Shown here: positions 8,972 through 18,342 of the stretch, in pieces
How the letters are laid out: every line of letters begins with the position of its first letter
How positions within the stretch are numbered: the stretch's first letter is position 1
Notes under the pieces: generated by a model
Seen by the model: only the letters and a program-made list of their open reading frames with translations
Told to the model about the DNA's origin: nothing
Databases searched by the model: none
Position numbers and translations under genes: made by a program
From: Mucilaginibacter sp. SMC90
Lineage (GTDB): Bacteria; Bacteroidota; Bacteroidia; Sphingobacteriales; Sphingobacteriaceae
Assembly: GCF_022811725.1 (NCBI RefSeq)
Contig: NZ_CP094527.1
Coordinates: 3,596,001 to 3,660,000 of the forward strand
Direction: 5' to 3'
DNA: 64,000 nucleotides

Positions 8972-9996
8972 AAATAATATCAAAGATATTCAGACCGGAA
9001 AGTGGTAAAATAGTCGTGATTGGTACATCTGCCGGTGGCATGAGCGCTTCCATAAAATTATTGCAACAATTCCCGATAGATTTTCCGGCACCTATACTCA
9101 TTGTACAACATATATCCGGCGACGCTTCCGGCGATGCCCTCTTGCAGGCATTAAATGAAAGTATTGAGCTTAAATGCGTTCATGCAACGCAAGATGCTCC
9201 CCTTGAAAACGGAAAGGTGTACCTGGCGCCATCCGATCATCACCTGATGGTATCTAAAAGCGGGCAGGTGCAGATAACAAAAGGGGCGCAGGAAAACCGA
9301 TCAAGGCCGGCCATCGACCCCTTGTTCCGTTCTGCAGCGGTTGCTTTTGGCAACCGTGTAACCGGCATCGTACTTACCGGATATCTGGACGACGGCACAG
9401 CTGGCCTTATTGCCATTAAACGATGTGGAGGTACCTGTATCATACAGGACCCTAACGACGCGGAATACCCGGATATGCCGCAAAACGCATTGAACCAGGT
9501 AAAAACTATCTACCGGTTGCCGATAGCAAAAATGGGATCTGCGCTCACAAAAATATTGGCAGCCCCGGCAAAAAAGCAAGTGAAGATTCCGAAGGATATT
9601 GAACTGGAAGTTAGGATAGCCGAGCGTGTTCTTAGCGACCTTGCCGCAGTAAATGAACTGGGCCATCAGGTACCCTTTAACTGCCCAGGTTGTGGCGGCG
9701 TGCTGTGGAAAATAAAAGAAGGCTCATTTTTACGGTACCGCTGCCATACCGGTCATGCTTACACCGCGGCAAGTTTGGTAGCCGAGCAAACTAATAAAAT
9801 TGAGGAAACGATGTGGGTGGCGTTACGGATGTTTGAGGAGCGGCGAAATTTGCTCACCACGCTCGCCAAAGGACAAACAGGAGCCGCCGCACGTTCTGCC
9901 GAAGAACGCGCCGCTTTGTCGCAGGTTCATATTGAAAGGATCAGGGCAATTTTACTCGCTGATGATAAGGCTACTAAAAGCGACCTGCCTTCATAG
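8968..9996 (+). CDS. CheB-type methylesterase with C-terminal zinc finger, no receiver domain
   Basis: Residues ~10-200 form a CheB catalytic domain with GTSAGGMSA (nucleophile Ser), VQHISGDASGD (His) and LTGYLDDGTAGL (Asp). The usual N-terminal receiver domain is missing. Residues ~225-260 contain CPGCGG...RYRCHTGHAYT, a Cys/His zinc finger seen in stand-alone Bacteroidetes CheB proteins. No chemoreceptors lie nearby, so the substrate is probably not classical chemotaxis receptors. It closes the ssb-sigma-cheB string by a four-base overlap and precedes the CheB-CheR fusion. Confidence 0.87.
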   Translation: MKIISKIFRPESGKIVVIGTSAGGMSASIKLLQQFPIDFPAPILIVQHISGDASGDALLQALNESIELKCVHATQDAPLENGKVYLAPSDHHLMVSKSGQVQITKGAQENRSRPAIDPLFRSAAVAFGNRVTGIVLTGYLDDGTAGLIAIKRCGGTCIIQDPNDAEYPDMPQNALNQVKTIYRLPIAKMGSALTKILAAPAKKQVKIPKDIELEVRIAERVLSDLAAVNELGHQVPFNCPGCGGVLWKIKEGSFLRYRCHTGHAYTAASLVAEQTNKIEETMWVALRMFEERRNLLTTLAKGQTGAAARSAEERAALSQVHIERIRAILLADDKATKSDLPS

Positions 9997-10078
9997 CTTG
10001 CTTTAAACAGCATGGATAGCAGATTGCTGTCGAATTTAATTACCTTTAACCTTACAAATCAAACCAGGCGGAAACCAG

Positions 10079-13033
10079 ATGGTCAAATCAAGAAAAGCTG
10101 TCGTACCGGAAATAGCTCAAAAAAAAAAGCGGGTAAAGGCCGGCGGTAAAAAGTCAAAATCGTTTCCGGTTATTGCCATCGGCGGTTCAGCGGGTTCTTT
10201 TTCAGCCTACGAAAAGTTTTTTGCAAACATGCCTGCTGATAGCGGTATGGCCGTTGTAATCATTATGCACCTTGATCCGCTGCACAAAAGCCAGCTTTCT
10301 GAAGTGATGCAGCGTTATACCGCCATCCCGGTAATTGAAGCCACCGATGGCATGGCAATCGGGCCGGATCACATTTATATCATCCCATCCAATAAAGATA
10401 TGGGTATCCATAATGGTAAACTCCTGCTGTTAGCCGCGTCAAAACCGGAGGGAGTGAGGCAACCAATCGATTATTTTTTTCAAAGCCTGGCTAATGATCA
10501 GTGGAACAGATCGGTAGCTGTAATTTTATCAGGAATGGGTGCTGACGGGGAAACCGGCATCCGGATGATCAAGGAAAATCTGGGCATGACGATAGCCCAG
10601 GACCCGCAAACCGCGGACTACGACAGCATGCCCCTGGCAGCGATAGGCACCAACCTGATTGATTATGTGCTTGCCCCTGAAGAAATGCCGTTAAAGATCA
10701 TTCAATACCTGAACCATCCCGTAATAGCGGAAGAAGTGGATGACGACCTGAAGATGTCATTAAAAAACAATAATGCCATTAACAAAATATTGATGTTGCT
10801 GCGTTCTCAAACGGGTAATGATTTTGCGCTGTATAAAAAATCTACCGTTACACGCCGGATAGAACGCAGGATAGCCTATTACCAGTTTACAGATTACGCG
10901 CATTATGCGGCATACCTTAAGGATAACCCGGAAGAGATTGATAATCTGTTCAATGAACTTCTGATAGGGGTTACCAAGTTTTTTAGGGACGCCGAGGCTT
11001 TTGAATCCTTAAAACAGTTGCTGAAAGAACTGATAGGGCGAAAAAAAGTGGATGAGCCCGTTCGCGTTTGGATAGCGGGCTGTTCTACCGGCGAAGAGGC
11101 GTATTCTGTTGCTATGCTGCTGGTGGAATGCTTTGAAGAACTCAAACGGATAATTATGCCGAAGGTTCAGGTTTACGCTACAGATCTTGATCCGGCCGCC
11201 TTGGAGCATGCACGAGCCGGCCTTTATCACGAAAACATTGTAGCCGAAGTTTCGGCCGCTCGCCTGAAGAATTTTTTCACCCGCGAGGACGACCGTTATC
11301 GTGTAAAAAAAGAACTGAGAGACCTTGTGGTATTTGCGCAGCAGAACCTGATCAAAGATCCGCCATTCATCAAACTCGACCTGCTTTGCTGTCGAAATAT
11401 GCTCATCTACTTTACACCGGAGCTTCAAAAAAAGATCATCCCCTTGTTTCACTATTCCCTTAATCCAGGCGGAATTATGTTCATGGGACCGGCCGAAACG
11501 ATAGGCGGCTTTACTGACCTGTTTCGTTCGCTCGATCCTAAATGGAAATTATTTGGGCGGCAGGAAGGTAACATCGCGCTGCGTGATATGATCGACTTTC
11601 CCTACCAGGCATCCAAACAACCTTTACACACAGTAAAACCTCATGAAGTGAGTACCACCAAGCAAAAACGTTCTTTTACAGATATTTTTAATAAAGTACT
11701 GATCGACAAATTTCTGCCGCCTTCGGTGCTGGTTAACGAAAAGGGTGATATCCTATATAATAACGGCAATACCGGCAAATACCTGGAACTGCCCCGCGGC
11801 GAAACAGTAGCGAATAATATTTTAAAACTGGCCCGCGAGGAACTAAAATACGCTTTATCCAGTAGCTTACAGCAGGCGCTTAAAAGCGGCGATACACAGG
11901 TAAGAGAACATATCACCTTAAAAGATGGCAAATATAGCCACTTGGTAAGCATACGGGCTACAGCTGTACGGGAGCATGAAATGCCTGCGCTGGTAATATT
12001 TGTATTTGAAGATCATGGACTGATAGAAGTAAGTAAAAAAGCGCAACATCTGTCGTCATCGGACGGAGATGCAATGGCTGAGGCGTTAAAAAAAGAATTG
12101 GTTTATACCAAGCAGCAGCTAAACACTACTGTTGAGGAAATGGAAAGCTCGATGGAAAAACTCAGGCTAAGTAATGAAGAATTACAAAGCACTAACGAAG
12201 AATTGCAGAGCACCAATGAGGAATCGCTGACCACGAAAGAAGAAATGCAGTCGTTAAACGAGGAACTCATGACCGTGAATAGCCAGTACCAGTTAAAAGC
12301 GGAAGAACTGACCAGGCTGAACAACGATATGAAAAACCTGCTGGACGCAACGGAAGTTTGTACGCTGTTTCTTGATAATGATTTGAATATCCTCCGCTAC
12401 ACCCCGCAGGTGCGCCATTTATTCAACCTCATCGCAAGCGATGTTGGGCGGCCTATCAGTCATGTGGTATCTAACTTCGAAAAACCTATAAATGAGGATG
12501 AAATCCGTGAGGTGATTGATAAGTTGACCATTAAGGTTACAGACTTGCGTACCAGGGATAACGAATGGTACCGCGTGCGGATCATGCCTTATCGTACCCT
12601 CGATAACTACATTTCGGGTGCTGTATTAACCCTTACTCAAATAACAGACTTTAAGCTTATGGAATCAAACCTTGAAGTTTTGAAAGATTATGCCGCATCC
12701 ATCTTAAATGATCTTCCGGAGGCTACCATTCAAATGAACAAGAATTTTGTTATTATAAGTGCGAACGGAACAGCGCTGAAGTTGTTTAAAATAACCCAAC
12801 ATGATCTTCAGGGAAAAAACGCGGCGGAGCTTTTAAAGAAACTATGGAAAACAGAAGAGGCCGAACTGTTGTTAAGCCAGTGTTTAAATGAACGGAAGGA
12901 AGTATCAGCAGCCGTAACTACCAAAACCAGGCAGCCTAAAATATACCAGCTGAACGCCCGCCCATTTTTCGAGCAAACGGAAACAACGCCTTTAATCGTA
13001 TTAAGGATCAATGAAAGTCAAAGCAGCGCATAA
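10079..13033 (+). CDS. CheB-CheR-PAS fusion signalling protein
   Basis: The 984-residue protein is a chain of signalling domains. CheB methylesterase occupies residues ~25-210 (IAIGGSAGSFSAYE, LSGMGADGETG). CheR methyltransferase follows at ~235-490 (VWIAGCSTGEEAYSVAMLL for SAM binding, LLCCRNMLIYF). A PAS-like region is next, then a coiled coil at ~690-740 with repeated NEELQSTNEEL units, then PAS domains to the C-terminus. There is no histidine kinase domain; that function is supplied by the next gene, which overlaps by 23 bases. The opposing esterase and methyltransferase activities suggest reversible methylation of a partner, with PAS domains sensing the input. Confidence 0.92.
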   Translation: MVKSRKAVVPEIAQKKKRVKAGGKKSKSFPVIAIGGSAGSFSAYEKFFANMPADSGMAVVIIMHLDPLHKSQLSEVMQRYTAIPVIEATDGMAIGPDHIYIIPSNKDMGIHNGKLLLLAASKPEGVRQPIDYFFQSLANDQWNRSVAVILSGMGADGETGIRMIKENLGMTIAQDPQTADYDSMPLAAIGTNLIDYVLAPEEMPLKIIQYLNHPVIAEEVDDDLKMSLKNNNAINKILMLLRSQTGNDFALYKKSTVTRRIERRIAYYQFTDYAHYAAYLKDNPEEIDNLFNELLIGVTKFFRDAEAFESLKQLLKELIGRKKVDEPVRVWIAGCSTGEEAYSVAMLLVECFEELKRIIMPKVQVYATDLDPAALEHARAGLYHENIVAEVSAARLKNFFTREDDRYRVKKELRDLVVFAQQNLIKDPPFIKLDLLCCRNMLIYFTPELQKKIIPLFHYSLNPGGIMFMGPAETIGGFTDLFRSLDPKWKLFGRQEGNIALRDMIDFPYQASKQPLHTVKPHEVSTTKQKRSFTDIFNKVLIDKFLPPSVLVNEKGDILYNNGNTGKYLELPRGETVANNILKLAREELKYALSSSLQQALKSGDTQVREHITLKDGKYSHLVSIRATAVREHEMPALVIFVFEDHGLIEVSKKAQHLSSSDGDAMAEALKKELVYTKQQLNTTVEEMESSMEKLRLSNEELQSTNEELQSTNEESLTTKEEMQSLNEELMTVNSQYQLKAEELTRLNNDMKNLLDATEVCTLFLDNDLNILRYTPQVRHLFNLIASDVGRPISHVVSNFEKPINEDEIREVIDKLTIKVTDLRTRDNEWYRVRIMPYRTLDNYISGAVLTLTQITDFKLMESNLEVLKDYAASILNDLPEATIQMNKNFVIISANGTALKLFKITQHDLQGKNAAELLKKLWKTEEAELLLSQCLNERKEVSAAVTTKTRQPKIYQLNARPFFEQTETTPLIVLRINESQSSA

Positions 13034-14576
13034 TGATCTGTTAACAGAAGTAAGCGGGAAATCGCTTAATGAAATGCGCCTGCAAAAAGTGCTGGAAGAA
13101 CTGCATTTGCACCAGGCCGAACTGGAAATGCAGAACGATGAGCTTCGCGTAGCCAATGAAAAACTGGAGATGCAACATCTCAAATTTTCCGGAATTTACG
13201 ACCTCGCACCAATTGGCTATTATATCCTTAATAAAGACGGCCTGGTTAGTGAAGTGAACAATGCGGGCATCTCGCTATTGGAAACCAGTAAGGGTAATAT
13301 TATCGGCAACAGGCTGCAAAGTTTCGTGGCCCCCGAATACCGGGATACTTATCACCTTTTTTTTCGTGAAATTTTGAACAGCGGAAGAAAGCAAAGTCGC
13401 CAGTTAAAAATGTTGTCCAGAAGAGGTTGTGTGTTTTACGTGCAGATGGAAGGCATAATGGTTAACACCGTACGGAATTTACCGCTTCAATGCGATATCG
13501 CGGTTATGGATATTACCGAAAGGGTTGAGGCGGAAAAGGTATTGGCCAAAACAAAAGAGCGGTTGGAGTTGGCCCTGGAAGCTTCATCATCAGGTACCTG
13601 GGAATTGGAACTGGATACCATGAAGTTTTACCTGGATGAGTTTAATTATCAAACCTGTGCCATACCCGGAGGTAAATTTGACGGCCGGTATCAAACATTT
13701 ATTGGGCTCATCCACCCGGACGATCGCCTTGCTGTCGATCAGCAGTTTCGCACCGCGCTTAATAATCAGAAGTCTATTGATCTGGTTTGCCGCTTTGATA
13801 ACCAGAGCGGTAATACGCGCTTTGCCAGCATCCGCGGACATGTGATCACCGAACCCGGACAACCAAACAGGTTTGTGGGGATCATGATGGACATTACTGC
13901 AAAAAAAGACCTTGAACAGGAAGCTGTCCGCGTTAAACACGAGCAGCAGAGGAATATAGCGCTGGCAACTATTCACGCGGAAGAAAATGAGCGTTTGCGG
14001 ATCAGCGAGGCTTTGCATGATAGTGTGAGCCAGCTGTTATACGGCATTAGGATAAAGCTTGGCACTTTATTGGATTCGGACAATGCGGCAGAAGCACTGA
14101 AGGGCGTTTATAAACTGCTTGATATGGCCGTTTTAGAAACGCGGAATATCTCTTTCGAACTGGCACCGGCTATCCTGAGTGATTTTGGGCTCCGGGCGAC
14201 TATAGAGGAAATGGCCAGTCGCTTAACCACGCCGAAGATGATCATCAAAACCAAGCTTATGAGGCTAAACGAGCGGATGGATTTACCTGTGGAATCTAAT
14301 ATTTTCAGAATCTTGCAGGAACTGGTCAATAATGCCATGAAGCACTCGGGAGCAAGTTTGATCATTATTGAAGTGAAAAAAAACAAAAATGTTGAATTAA
14401 CAGTTTCCGACAATGGAAAGGGTTTCGAGATCGGCAAGCCGGGAGATATTACCTCAGGATCGGGGCTTAGCAGCATCCGGAACAGGCTAAGCCTCTATAA
14501 CGGATCCATTGATATTAACTCTAAACCCGGAACTGGTACGATGGTGAAAATTACGCTCGAAATAAGACCAGAATAA
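13011..14576 (+). CDS. PAS-PAS sensor histidine kinase (HisKA_3 / NarX-like)
   Basis: The 521-residue cytoplasmic kinase has an N-terminal coiled coil (LHLHQAELEMQNDELRVANEKLEM), PAS domains at ~50-170 and ~185-300, a HisKA_3 dimerisation domain with ERLRISEALHDSVSQLLYGIRIKL (phospho-acceptor His in ALHDS) and a HATPase domain with ELVNNAMKHSG, DNGKGFE and GSGLSSIRNRL. No membrane segments are present. It overlaps the CheB-CheR-PAS gene by 23 bases and is followed 6 bases later by a NarL-type regulator, so the cognate pair and likely operon are clear. Confidence 0.93.
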   Translation: MKVKAAHNDLLTEVSGKSLNEMRLQKVLEELHLHQAELEMQNDELRVANEKLEMQHLKFSGIYDLAPIGYYILNKDGLVSEVNNAGISLLETSKGNIIGNRLQSFVAPEYRDTYHLFFREILNSGRKQSRQLKMLSRRGCVFYVQMEGIMVNTVRNLPLQCDIAVMDITERVEAEKVLAKTKERLELALEASSSGTWELELDTMKFYLDEFNYQTCAIPGGKFDGRYQTFIGLIHPDDRLAVDQQFRTALNNQKSIDLVCRFDNQSGNTRFASIRGHVITEPGQPNRFVGIMMDITAKKDLEQEAVRVKHEQQRNIALATIHAEENERLRISEALHDSVSQLLYGIRIKLGTLLDSDNAAEALKGVYKLLDMAVLETRNISFELAPAILSDFGLRATIEEMASRLTTPKMIIKTKLMRLNERMDLPVESNIFRILQELVNNAMKHSGASLIIIEVKKNKNVELTVSDNGKGFEIGKPGDITSGSGLSSIRNRLSLYNGSIDINSKPGTGTMVKITLEIRPE

Positions 14577-14582
14577 TTAACA

Positions 14583-15242
14583 ATGGCAAACGCTCCCATA
14601 AACATCATATTAGCCGACGACCACCTTATTGTTAGGGGTGGCATTAAATCTATGCTGGAAAAAGAAAAATCGTTTCAGATAACCGGGGAGGCCAATAATG
14701 GTGTTGAGGTACTTCGATTGCTTGAACGAGGCACTAAAGCCGACATTGTACTGGTGGATATGAATATGCCTGCTATGGGGGGGATAGAACTAACTGAAAA
14801 CTTAAAGCAGAATTATTCCGAACTGAAAGTAATTATTTTGAGTGCTCTGGATACAGAAAAATATGTGATCAAAGCATTTAAGTCCGGGGCCAGCGGTTAC
14901 CTGCTAAAAAACATCAGCACAGCCGAACTGATTTTTGCCATTTGCCATACCCACCAGTTCGGGCAATATATTTGCGCTGAACTTTCCGGGCGCTTCCTGA
15001 ACCGCCTGCTGACCATCCCAGATCCGATAACCAACGAAAATATTGAAAATATTGAATTCTCAACGCTTGACGTAGAAATTCTGACTCTTATCTCCGAGGG
15101 ATTCACCAATCAGGAAGTTGCCGATAAACTTTTCACCAGCAAACGTACTATCGAAAATCACCGGCAGCAACTGATAGACAAAACCGGTTCGCGCAATACG
15201 GTCGCCCTGATCCGCTTTGCCATGCTTAATGGCGTCATATAA
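14583..15242 (+). CDS. Response regulator, NarL/FixJ type
   Basis: The 219-residue protein has an N-terminal receiver domain (ILADDHLIVRGGIK acidic pocket, phospho-acceptor Asp in VLVDMNMPAMGG, Lys in SGYLLKN) and a C-terminal LuxR-type helix-turn-helix (LISEGFTNQEVADKLFTSKRTIENHR). It directly follows the HisKA_3 kinase and should be its DNA-binding output. Targets are unknown; the neighbouring genes and the loci carrying the shared 61-bp element are candidates. Confidence 0.93.
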   Translation: MANAPINIILADDHLIVRGGIKSMLEKEKSFQITGEANNGVEVLRLLERGTKADIVLVDMNMPAMGGIELTENLKQNYSELKVIILSALDTEKYVIKAFKSGASGYLLKNISTAELIFAICHTHQFGQYICAELSGRFLNRLLTIPDPITNENIENIEFSTLDVEILTLISEGFTNQEVADKLFTSKRTIENHRQQLIDKTGSRNTVALIRFAMLNGVI

Positions 15243-15343
15243 AGCCATTTATAGCAAAAAGGAGTATTAACCACATCAGCAAATGGTATTATAACCATCA
15301 TAGGAAAAATCTGGCCGGGTACCTTTGATAAAAATCTACGGCT

Positions 15344-15619
15344 ATGCAAAAAATTTTAACTACCGAACTCCTGGAAACCCTGATAGGACAGGGTTACCGC
15401 TACTGTTTATCGCGTACCACCAGCATTTTTGGCGAAGACGCCGACATTTGCATCACTTTATTACCCGTAAAACAGGCCCCTTCATTAAAGAAACTTCCCG
15501 AAAGATTTGATACTTATTTCAATATAGGTGAGGAGCCGAGGCAAATGGCCATGGGAATTGATGAAACTATTGTGTTGGTAGATTTAACCGAGATCAATGT
15601 CAATGCGGAGGTGAACTGA
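15344..15619 (+). CDS. Hypothetical protein, 91 aa
   Basis: I do not recognise this 91-residue soluble protein (begins MQKILTTELLETLIGQGYRY). It has no membrane segment, signal peptide or Cys/His cluster. It overlaps the following receiver protein by one base at its stop, so translational coupling suggests a role with that regulator. Confidence 0.68.
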   Translation: MQKILTTELLETLIGQGYRYCLSRTTSIFGEDADICITLLPVKQAPSLKKLPERFDTYFNIGEEPRQMAMGIDETIVLVDLTEINVNAEVN

Positions 15620-16035
15620 TGGGAAAGCGCATATTGATATTTGACGATGACGTAGCCGTACTGGAAGTTTTACAGATGGTCTTGGATTACGAGGGTTTTG
15701 AAGCGGATATCATAGAAGAGACCGGTGATTTTTTGAGTTTGGTGCGGTTTTACCAACCTTCGCTGATCCTGCTGGATTTTTCTTTAAAGGGCTTATCCGG
15801 GGGCGACTGGTGCACCCTGTTAAAAAAAAGCACGGAATTTAAAGCTATTCCGGTTATTCTCCTTACAGCGTATTCCAATAAGGGCCTTGAAAAAGGGACG
15901 TATGGATGCGACGATTTTATAGCCAAGCCATTTAACGTGGTTGACCTTATATTCCGGATCAATTTACTAACCGATAGCACACATGAGTTGCTTTTAATAA
16001 AAGAACATAACGAAAGAGGTACAAAGGTTTATTAA
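15619..16035 (+). CDS. Single-domain response regulator (CheY-like)
   Basis: The 138 residues form one receiver domain: IFDDDVAVLEVLQMVL (acidic pocket), phospho-acceptor Asp in LILLDFSLKGLSGGDW, Thr in ILLTAYS and Lys in DDFIAKPF. There is no output domain, so it would act by protein contact or phosphotransfer. Similar stand-alone receivers lie at 54.5 and 63.5 kb. It follows a 91-residue unknown gene with a one-base overlap. Confidence 0.9.
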   Translation: MGKRILIFDDDVAVLEVLQMVLDYEGFEADIIEETGDFLSLVRFYQPSLILLDFSLKGLSGGDWCTLLKKSTEFKAIPVILLTAYSNKGLEKGTYGCDDFIAKPFNVVDLIFRINLLTDSTHELLLIKEHNERGTKVY

Positions 16036-16048
16036 AACACTAACCGTT

Positions 16049-16273
16049 ATGATCTTCATCAGCGTTAAGGATCCTGAATCCGGCTTGACCAGGGAATTAA
16101 GAATACAACCAGTAAATAATTTCGCTTTTCCGGGTTGGGTGGTTTTGATTCCAGGAGGCAAAAATGTATTGCTTTACCGGAAAGACGAACGTTGGGAGAT
16201 CATTCCCCAAAACATCAGTGCTTCTTATGCTGAAAAGATCGGTGAAAAACTTACCGAATTGTCCACTATGTAG
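16049..16273 (+). CDS. Hypothetical protein, 74 aa
   Basis: I do not recognise this 74-residue protein (begins MIFISVKDPESGLTREL). It is soluble, with a Trp/Pro-rich middle (FAFPGWVVLIPGGKN) suggesting a small beta-rich fold. It lies 13 bases after a receiver gene on the same strand and is probably the last gene of that transcript. Confidence 0.6.
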   Translation: MIFISVKDPESGLTRELRIQPVNNFAFPGWVVLIPGGKNVLLYRKDERWEIIPQNISASYAEKIGEKLTELSTM

Positions 16274-16331
16274 TACTGTATTTCCTTTTATCCCCACCAT
16301 TTTTACCCCATTTATATTTTAATTGAATTTT

Positions 16332-17066
16332 ATGCTGATCATTTTTTCATTTTTTATTGCCCACTGGTTTCTGTCGTTGTTTTTTCAAACTTTTTTTCAG
16401 CACCGGTATGCTTCTCATCGTATGTTTACTACAAGTAAGGTATGGGAGCGGGTATTTTACCTGATGGCTTACTTTTTTGAGGGCGCCTCTTTTCTTAACC
16501 CGCGTGCCTACGCAACTATGCACCGTGAGCATCATGCTTATAGTGATACAGAGCTGGACCCGCACTCGCCGCATTTTTTTACAGATATCTTCCAAATGGT
16601 AAAAGCAACGGTGAATACGTTTAAAGACCATTTAAAGAGGACTAAAGAACCAGACACACGCTTTTCCGGCTATTACCCGGAATGGCCGCTTATTGACCGC
16701 ATGGGTTCATCCTTGTTATCGAGAGTGATTTTCGCCCTGGCTTATACCTGCTTTTATATTGCTTTCGCCACTCATTGGTGGCTGTTTCTTTTACTGCCTG
16801 TTCATTACCTCATGGGCCCGGTTCATGGCGCTATTGTTAACTGGTGCGGCCATAAATATGGCTACACTAATTATGATAATAAGGACAAGTCCAAAAACAC
16901 CACGCCGTTTGATTTCCTGATGCTTGGCGAATTATTTCAAAACAACCATCACCGTCATCCTAACAGTGCAAATTTTGGTAAACGCTGGTTCGAGATCGAT
17001 CCTGTTTACCCTGTGATGAAAATGATGCATTGGCTAAAAATTATCAAACTAAGAAAGGCATATTGA
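16332..17066 (+). CDS. Membrane fatty-acid desaturase (short form)
   Basis: From the ATG at 16332 the protein is 244 residues; an in-frame TTG nine bases upstream is less likely. It has the three histidine boxes QHRYASHRMF, HREHHAYSD and QNNHHRHPNSANFG, with hydrophobic segments at the N-terminus and around residues 130-165. This is the compact delta-9-type desaturase architecture. It is a distant paralogue of the desaturase at 6.7 kb, so the strain probably uses at least two enzymes for membrane unsaturation. Confidence 0.9.
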   Translation: MLIIFSFFIAHWFLSLFFQTFFQHRYASHRMFTTSKVWERVFYLMAYFFEGASFLNPRAYATMHREHHAYSDTELDPHSPHFFTDIFQMVKATVNTFKDHLKRTKEPDTRFSGYYPEWPLIDRMGSSLLSRVIFALAYTCFYIAFATHWWLFLLLPVHYLMGPVHGAIVNWCGHKYGYTNYDNKDKSKNTTPFDFLMLGELFQNNHHRHPNSANFGKRWFEIDPVYPVMKMMHWLKIIKLRKAY

Positions 17067-17123
17067 AGCGATATATATTTTATGATCACGAAATTCAAAG
17101 CGTTCTACACGCTTACATGTACA

Positions 17124-17184
17124 TTGTTTTAAATTAATTTTTATTTAATTTATTTAATTTAAAATAAAAGGCATTGTAATTGCA
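17124..17184 (+). promoter_or_regulatory. 61-bp conserved upstream element, copy 1
   Basis: An AT-rich block (starting TTGTTTTAAATTAATTT) followed by a GTAATTGCA motif. It aligns without gaps to 61826-61886 on the other strand, 53 of 61 bases identical. Both copies lie just upstream of gene strings containing the paralogous 50-residue proteins. This copy ends 56 bases before the ATG at 17241. A shared promoter, possibly for an alternative sigma factor, is the simplest reading. Confidence 0.6.
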
Positions 17185-17240
17185 CACGTATATAAAATAC
17201 CCCTATTATAAATCTAACGCACGCCACAAAAATTTAAAGC

Positions 17241-17393
17241 ATGACACACATGAAAGGACAACGGGTGACTACACCAGGTGGAAATGGAGAAGTTTTGGAT
17301 ACCATCGGAGACAAAGTAGAAGTAAAGCTGGATAACGGAGAGGTAAAAACTTATCCCAGCAATGATGTTTCTGACAATAGCAGTGCCGGTTAA
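17241..17393 (+). CDS. Small KOW-like protein, 50 aa (paralogue of 61275-61427)
   Basis: A 50-residue frame starts at the ATG at 17241 (MTHMKGQRVTTPGGNGEVLD) and ends DNSSAG. The segment KGQRV...GEVLD..GDKVEVKLDNGE resembles a single small beta-barrel (KOW/SH3-like) unit. A clear paralogue lies at 61275-61427 with the same length and ending, which strongly supports that it is real. It follows the shared 61-bp upstream element. Function unknown. Confidence 0.75.
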   Translation: MTHMKGQRVTTPGGNGEVLDTIGDKVEVKLDNGEVKTYPSNDVSDNSSAG

Positions 17394-17465
17394 AAGAAGT
17401 GATATGAAATCGTTAATGGTTGACAATTCAAGCCAAAAACTTATACCAGAATATTTTAAAGAGAA

Positions 17466-17807
17466 ATGGAAAAAACAACTACACCTGAAACTATCATTAA
17501 ACAGGTTGAACGTTACCTGGAAACAAAATTTAAATTATTAAAATATGAAGGAGTACACAAAGCAAGTGGCATCATTGCCGAGATGATCACCGACTTGGTT
17601 GTTGTTGTGCTTTTATTATTAACCTTCCTCTTCGTAAGCATAACGCTTGGCCTTTTTGCCGCACATTTTCTCCATTCCGGTTGGAAAGGGTTTGGATGCG
17701 TTGCTCTATTATATTTTATCATGTCCTTGTTTGCAAAAACGCTAAAGTTAAGCCTGCAAAATACCTTCATCCGCATTTCTATCAGCAAAGTATTTAAACA
17801 CAAATAA
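17466..17807 (+). CDS. Phage holin superfamily III / DUF1469-like membrane protein
   Basis: This 113-residue protein has a charged N-terminal amphipathic region (QVERYLETKFKLLKYEGVHKA) and two membrane helices at ~45-68 and ~76-95. This matches the YqjE-like/holin-III family common in Bacteroidetes stress loci. No phage lysis genes are nearby, so a lytic role is unlikely. It lies between two other small genes in a string headed by the shared 61-bp element. Confidence 0.7.
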   Translation: MEKTTTPETIIKQVERYLETKFKLLKYEGVHKASGIIAEMITDLVVVVLLLLTFLFVSITLGLFAAHFLHSGWKGFGCVALLYFIMSLFAKTLKLSLQNTFIRISISKVFKHK

Positions 17808-17830
17808 TCATACTATCAACAAAAACAAAC

Positions 17831-18073
17831 ATGGAAGACAACAAATCAACCAATGAAGGACCGGTGGCTAAGGCTATCGAAAAACAAACAGCGAAACTAC
17901 CATCAGATATTTTTCTTTGGGCAGCTTTGGCGGCAATGGGCGCGTCGCTCACTTTAAAAATTTTGCAGAAGAAACATACTGCATTGTTTGTGGGACAATG
18001 GGCTGCGCCGTTTCTTTTACTCGGCGTATACAATAAGCTGGTAAAACTGGAAGGTCACGATAAAGAATCCTGA
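17831..18073 (+). CDS. Small membrane protein, 80 aa
   Basis: I do not recognise a named family. The 80 residues have a hydrophilic N-terminus and one or two hydrophobic segments (IFLWAALAAMGASLTLKIL and FVGQWAAPFLLLGVYNKL). It begins 23 bases after the holin-like gene, with which it is probably co-expressed. Confidence 0.65.
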   Translation: MEDNKSTNEGPVAKAIEKQTAKLPSDIFLWAALAAMGASLTLKILQKKHTALFVGQWAAPFLLLGVYNKLVKLEGHDKES

Positions 18074-18201
18074 TCAATTAAACAAACACATAAGCCGAAT
18101 AACCTATCGTAGGGCTTAATCAGATTGTAAAGGGCCATCACTAATTCTTTTACCAATTTTTCTTTAAGGTTTATTATCCTAATCTCAATTTGTTTACAAC
18201 T

Positions 18202-18257
18202 ACAAAACCAACCATAGGGATCCTTATTTCCTTAGGATAACTGCGCGTTGGTTTTGT
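18202..18257. terminator. Inverted repeat, 11-bp perfect arms, terminator-like
   Basis: The arms ACAAAACCAAC (18202-18212) and GTTGGTTTTGT (18247-18257) are perfectly complementary with a 34-base loop, followed by a T-rich tract. It sits between the small membrane-protein string and the outer-membrane protein gene. The loop is long for a classical terminator, so a regulatory hairpin is also possible. Confidence 0.45.
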
Positions 18258-18342
18258 TTTAAAGACCTTTTGAGCACCGCAAAATCAGGTGCCTTTCAAT
18301 TATAATAACACCCAAAACAATCATCAAATTAAAATCAATCAA

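Noticed and set aside
17466..17807. Holin-like protein as evidence for a prophage
   Set aside because: No lysis, capsid or tail genes are nearby, and small holin-III-like proteins are common in Bacteroidetes stress loci.
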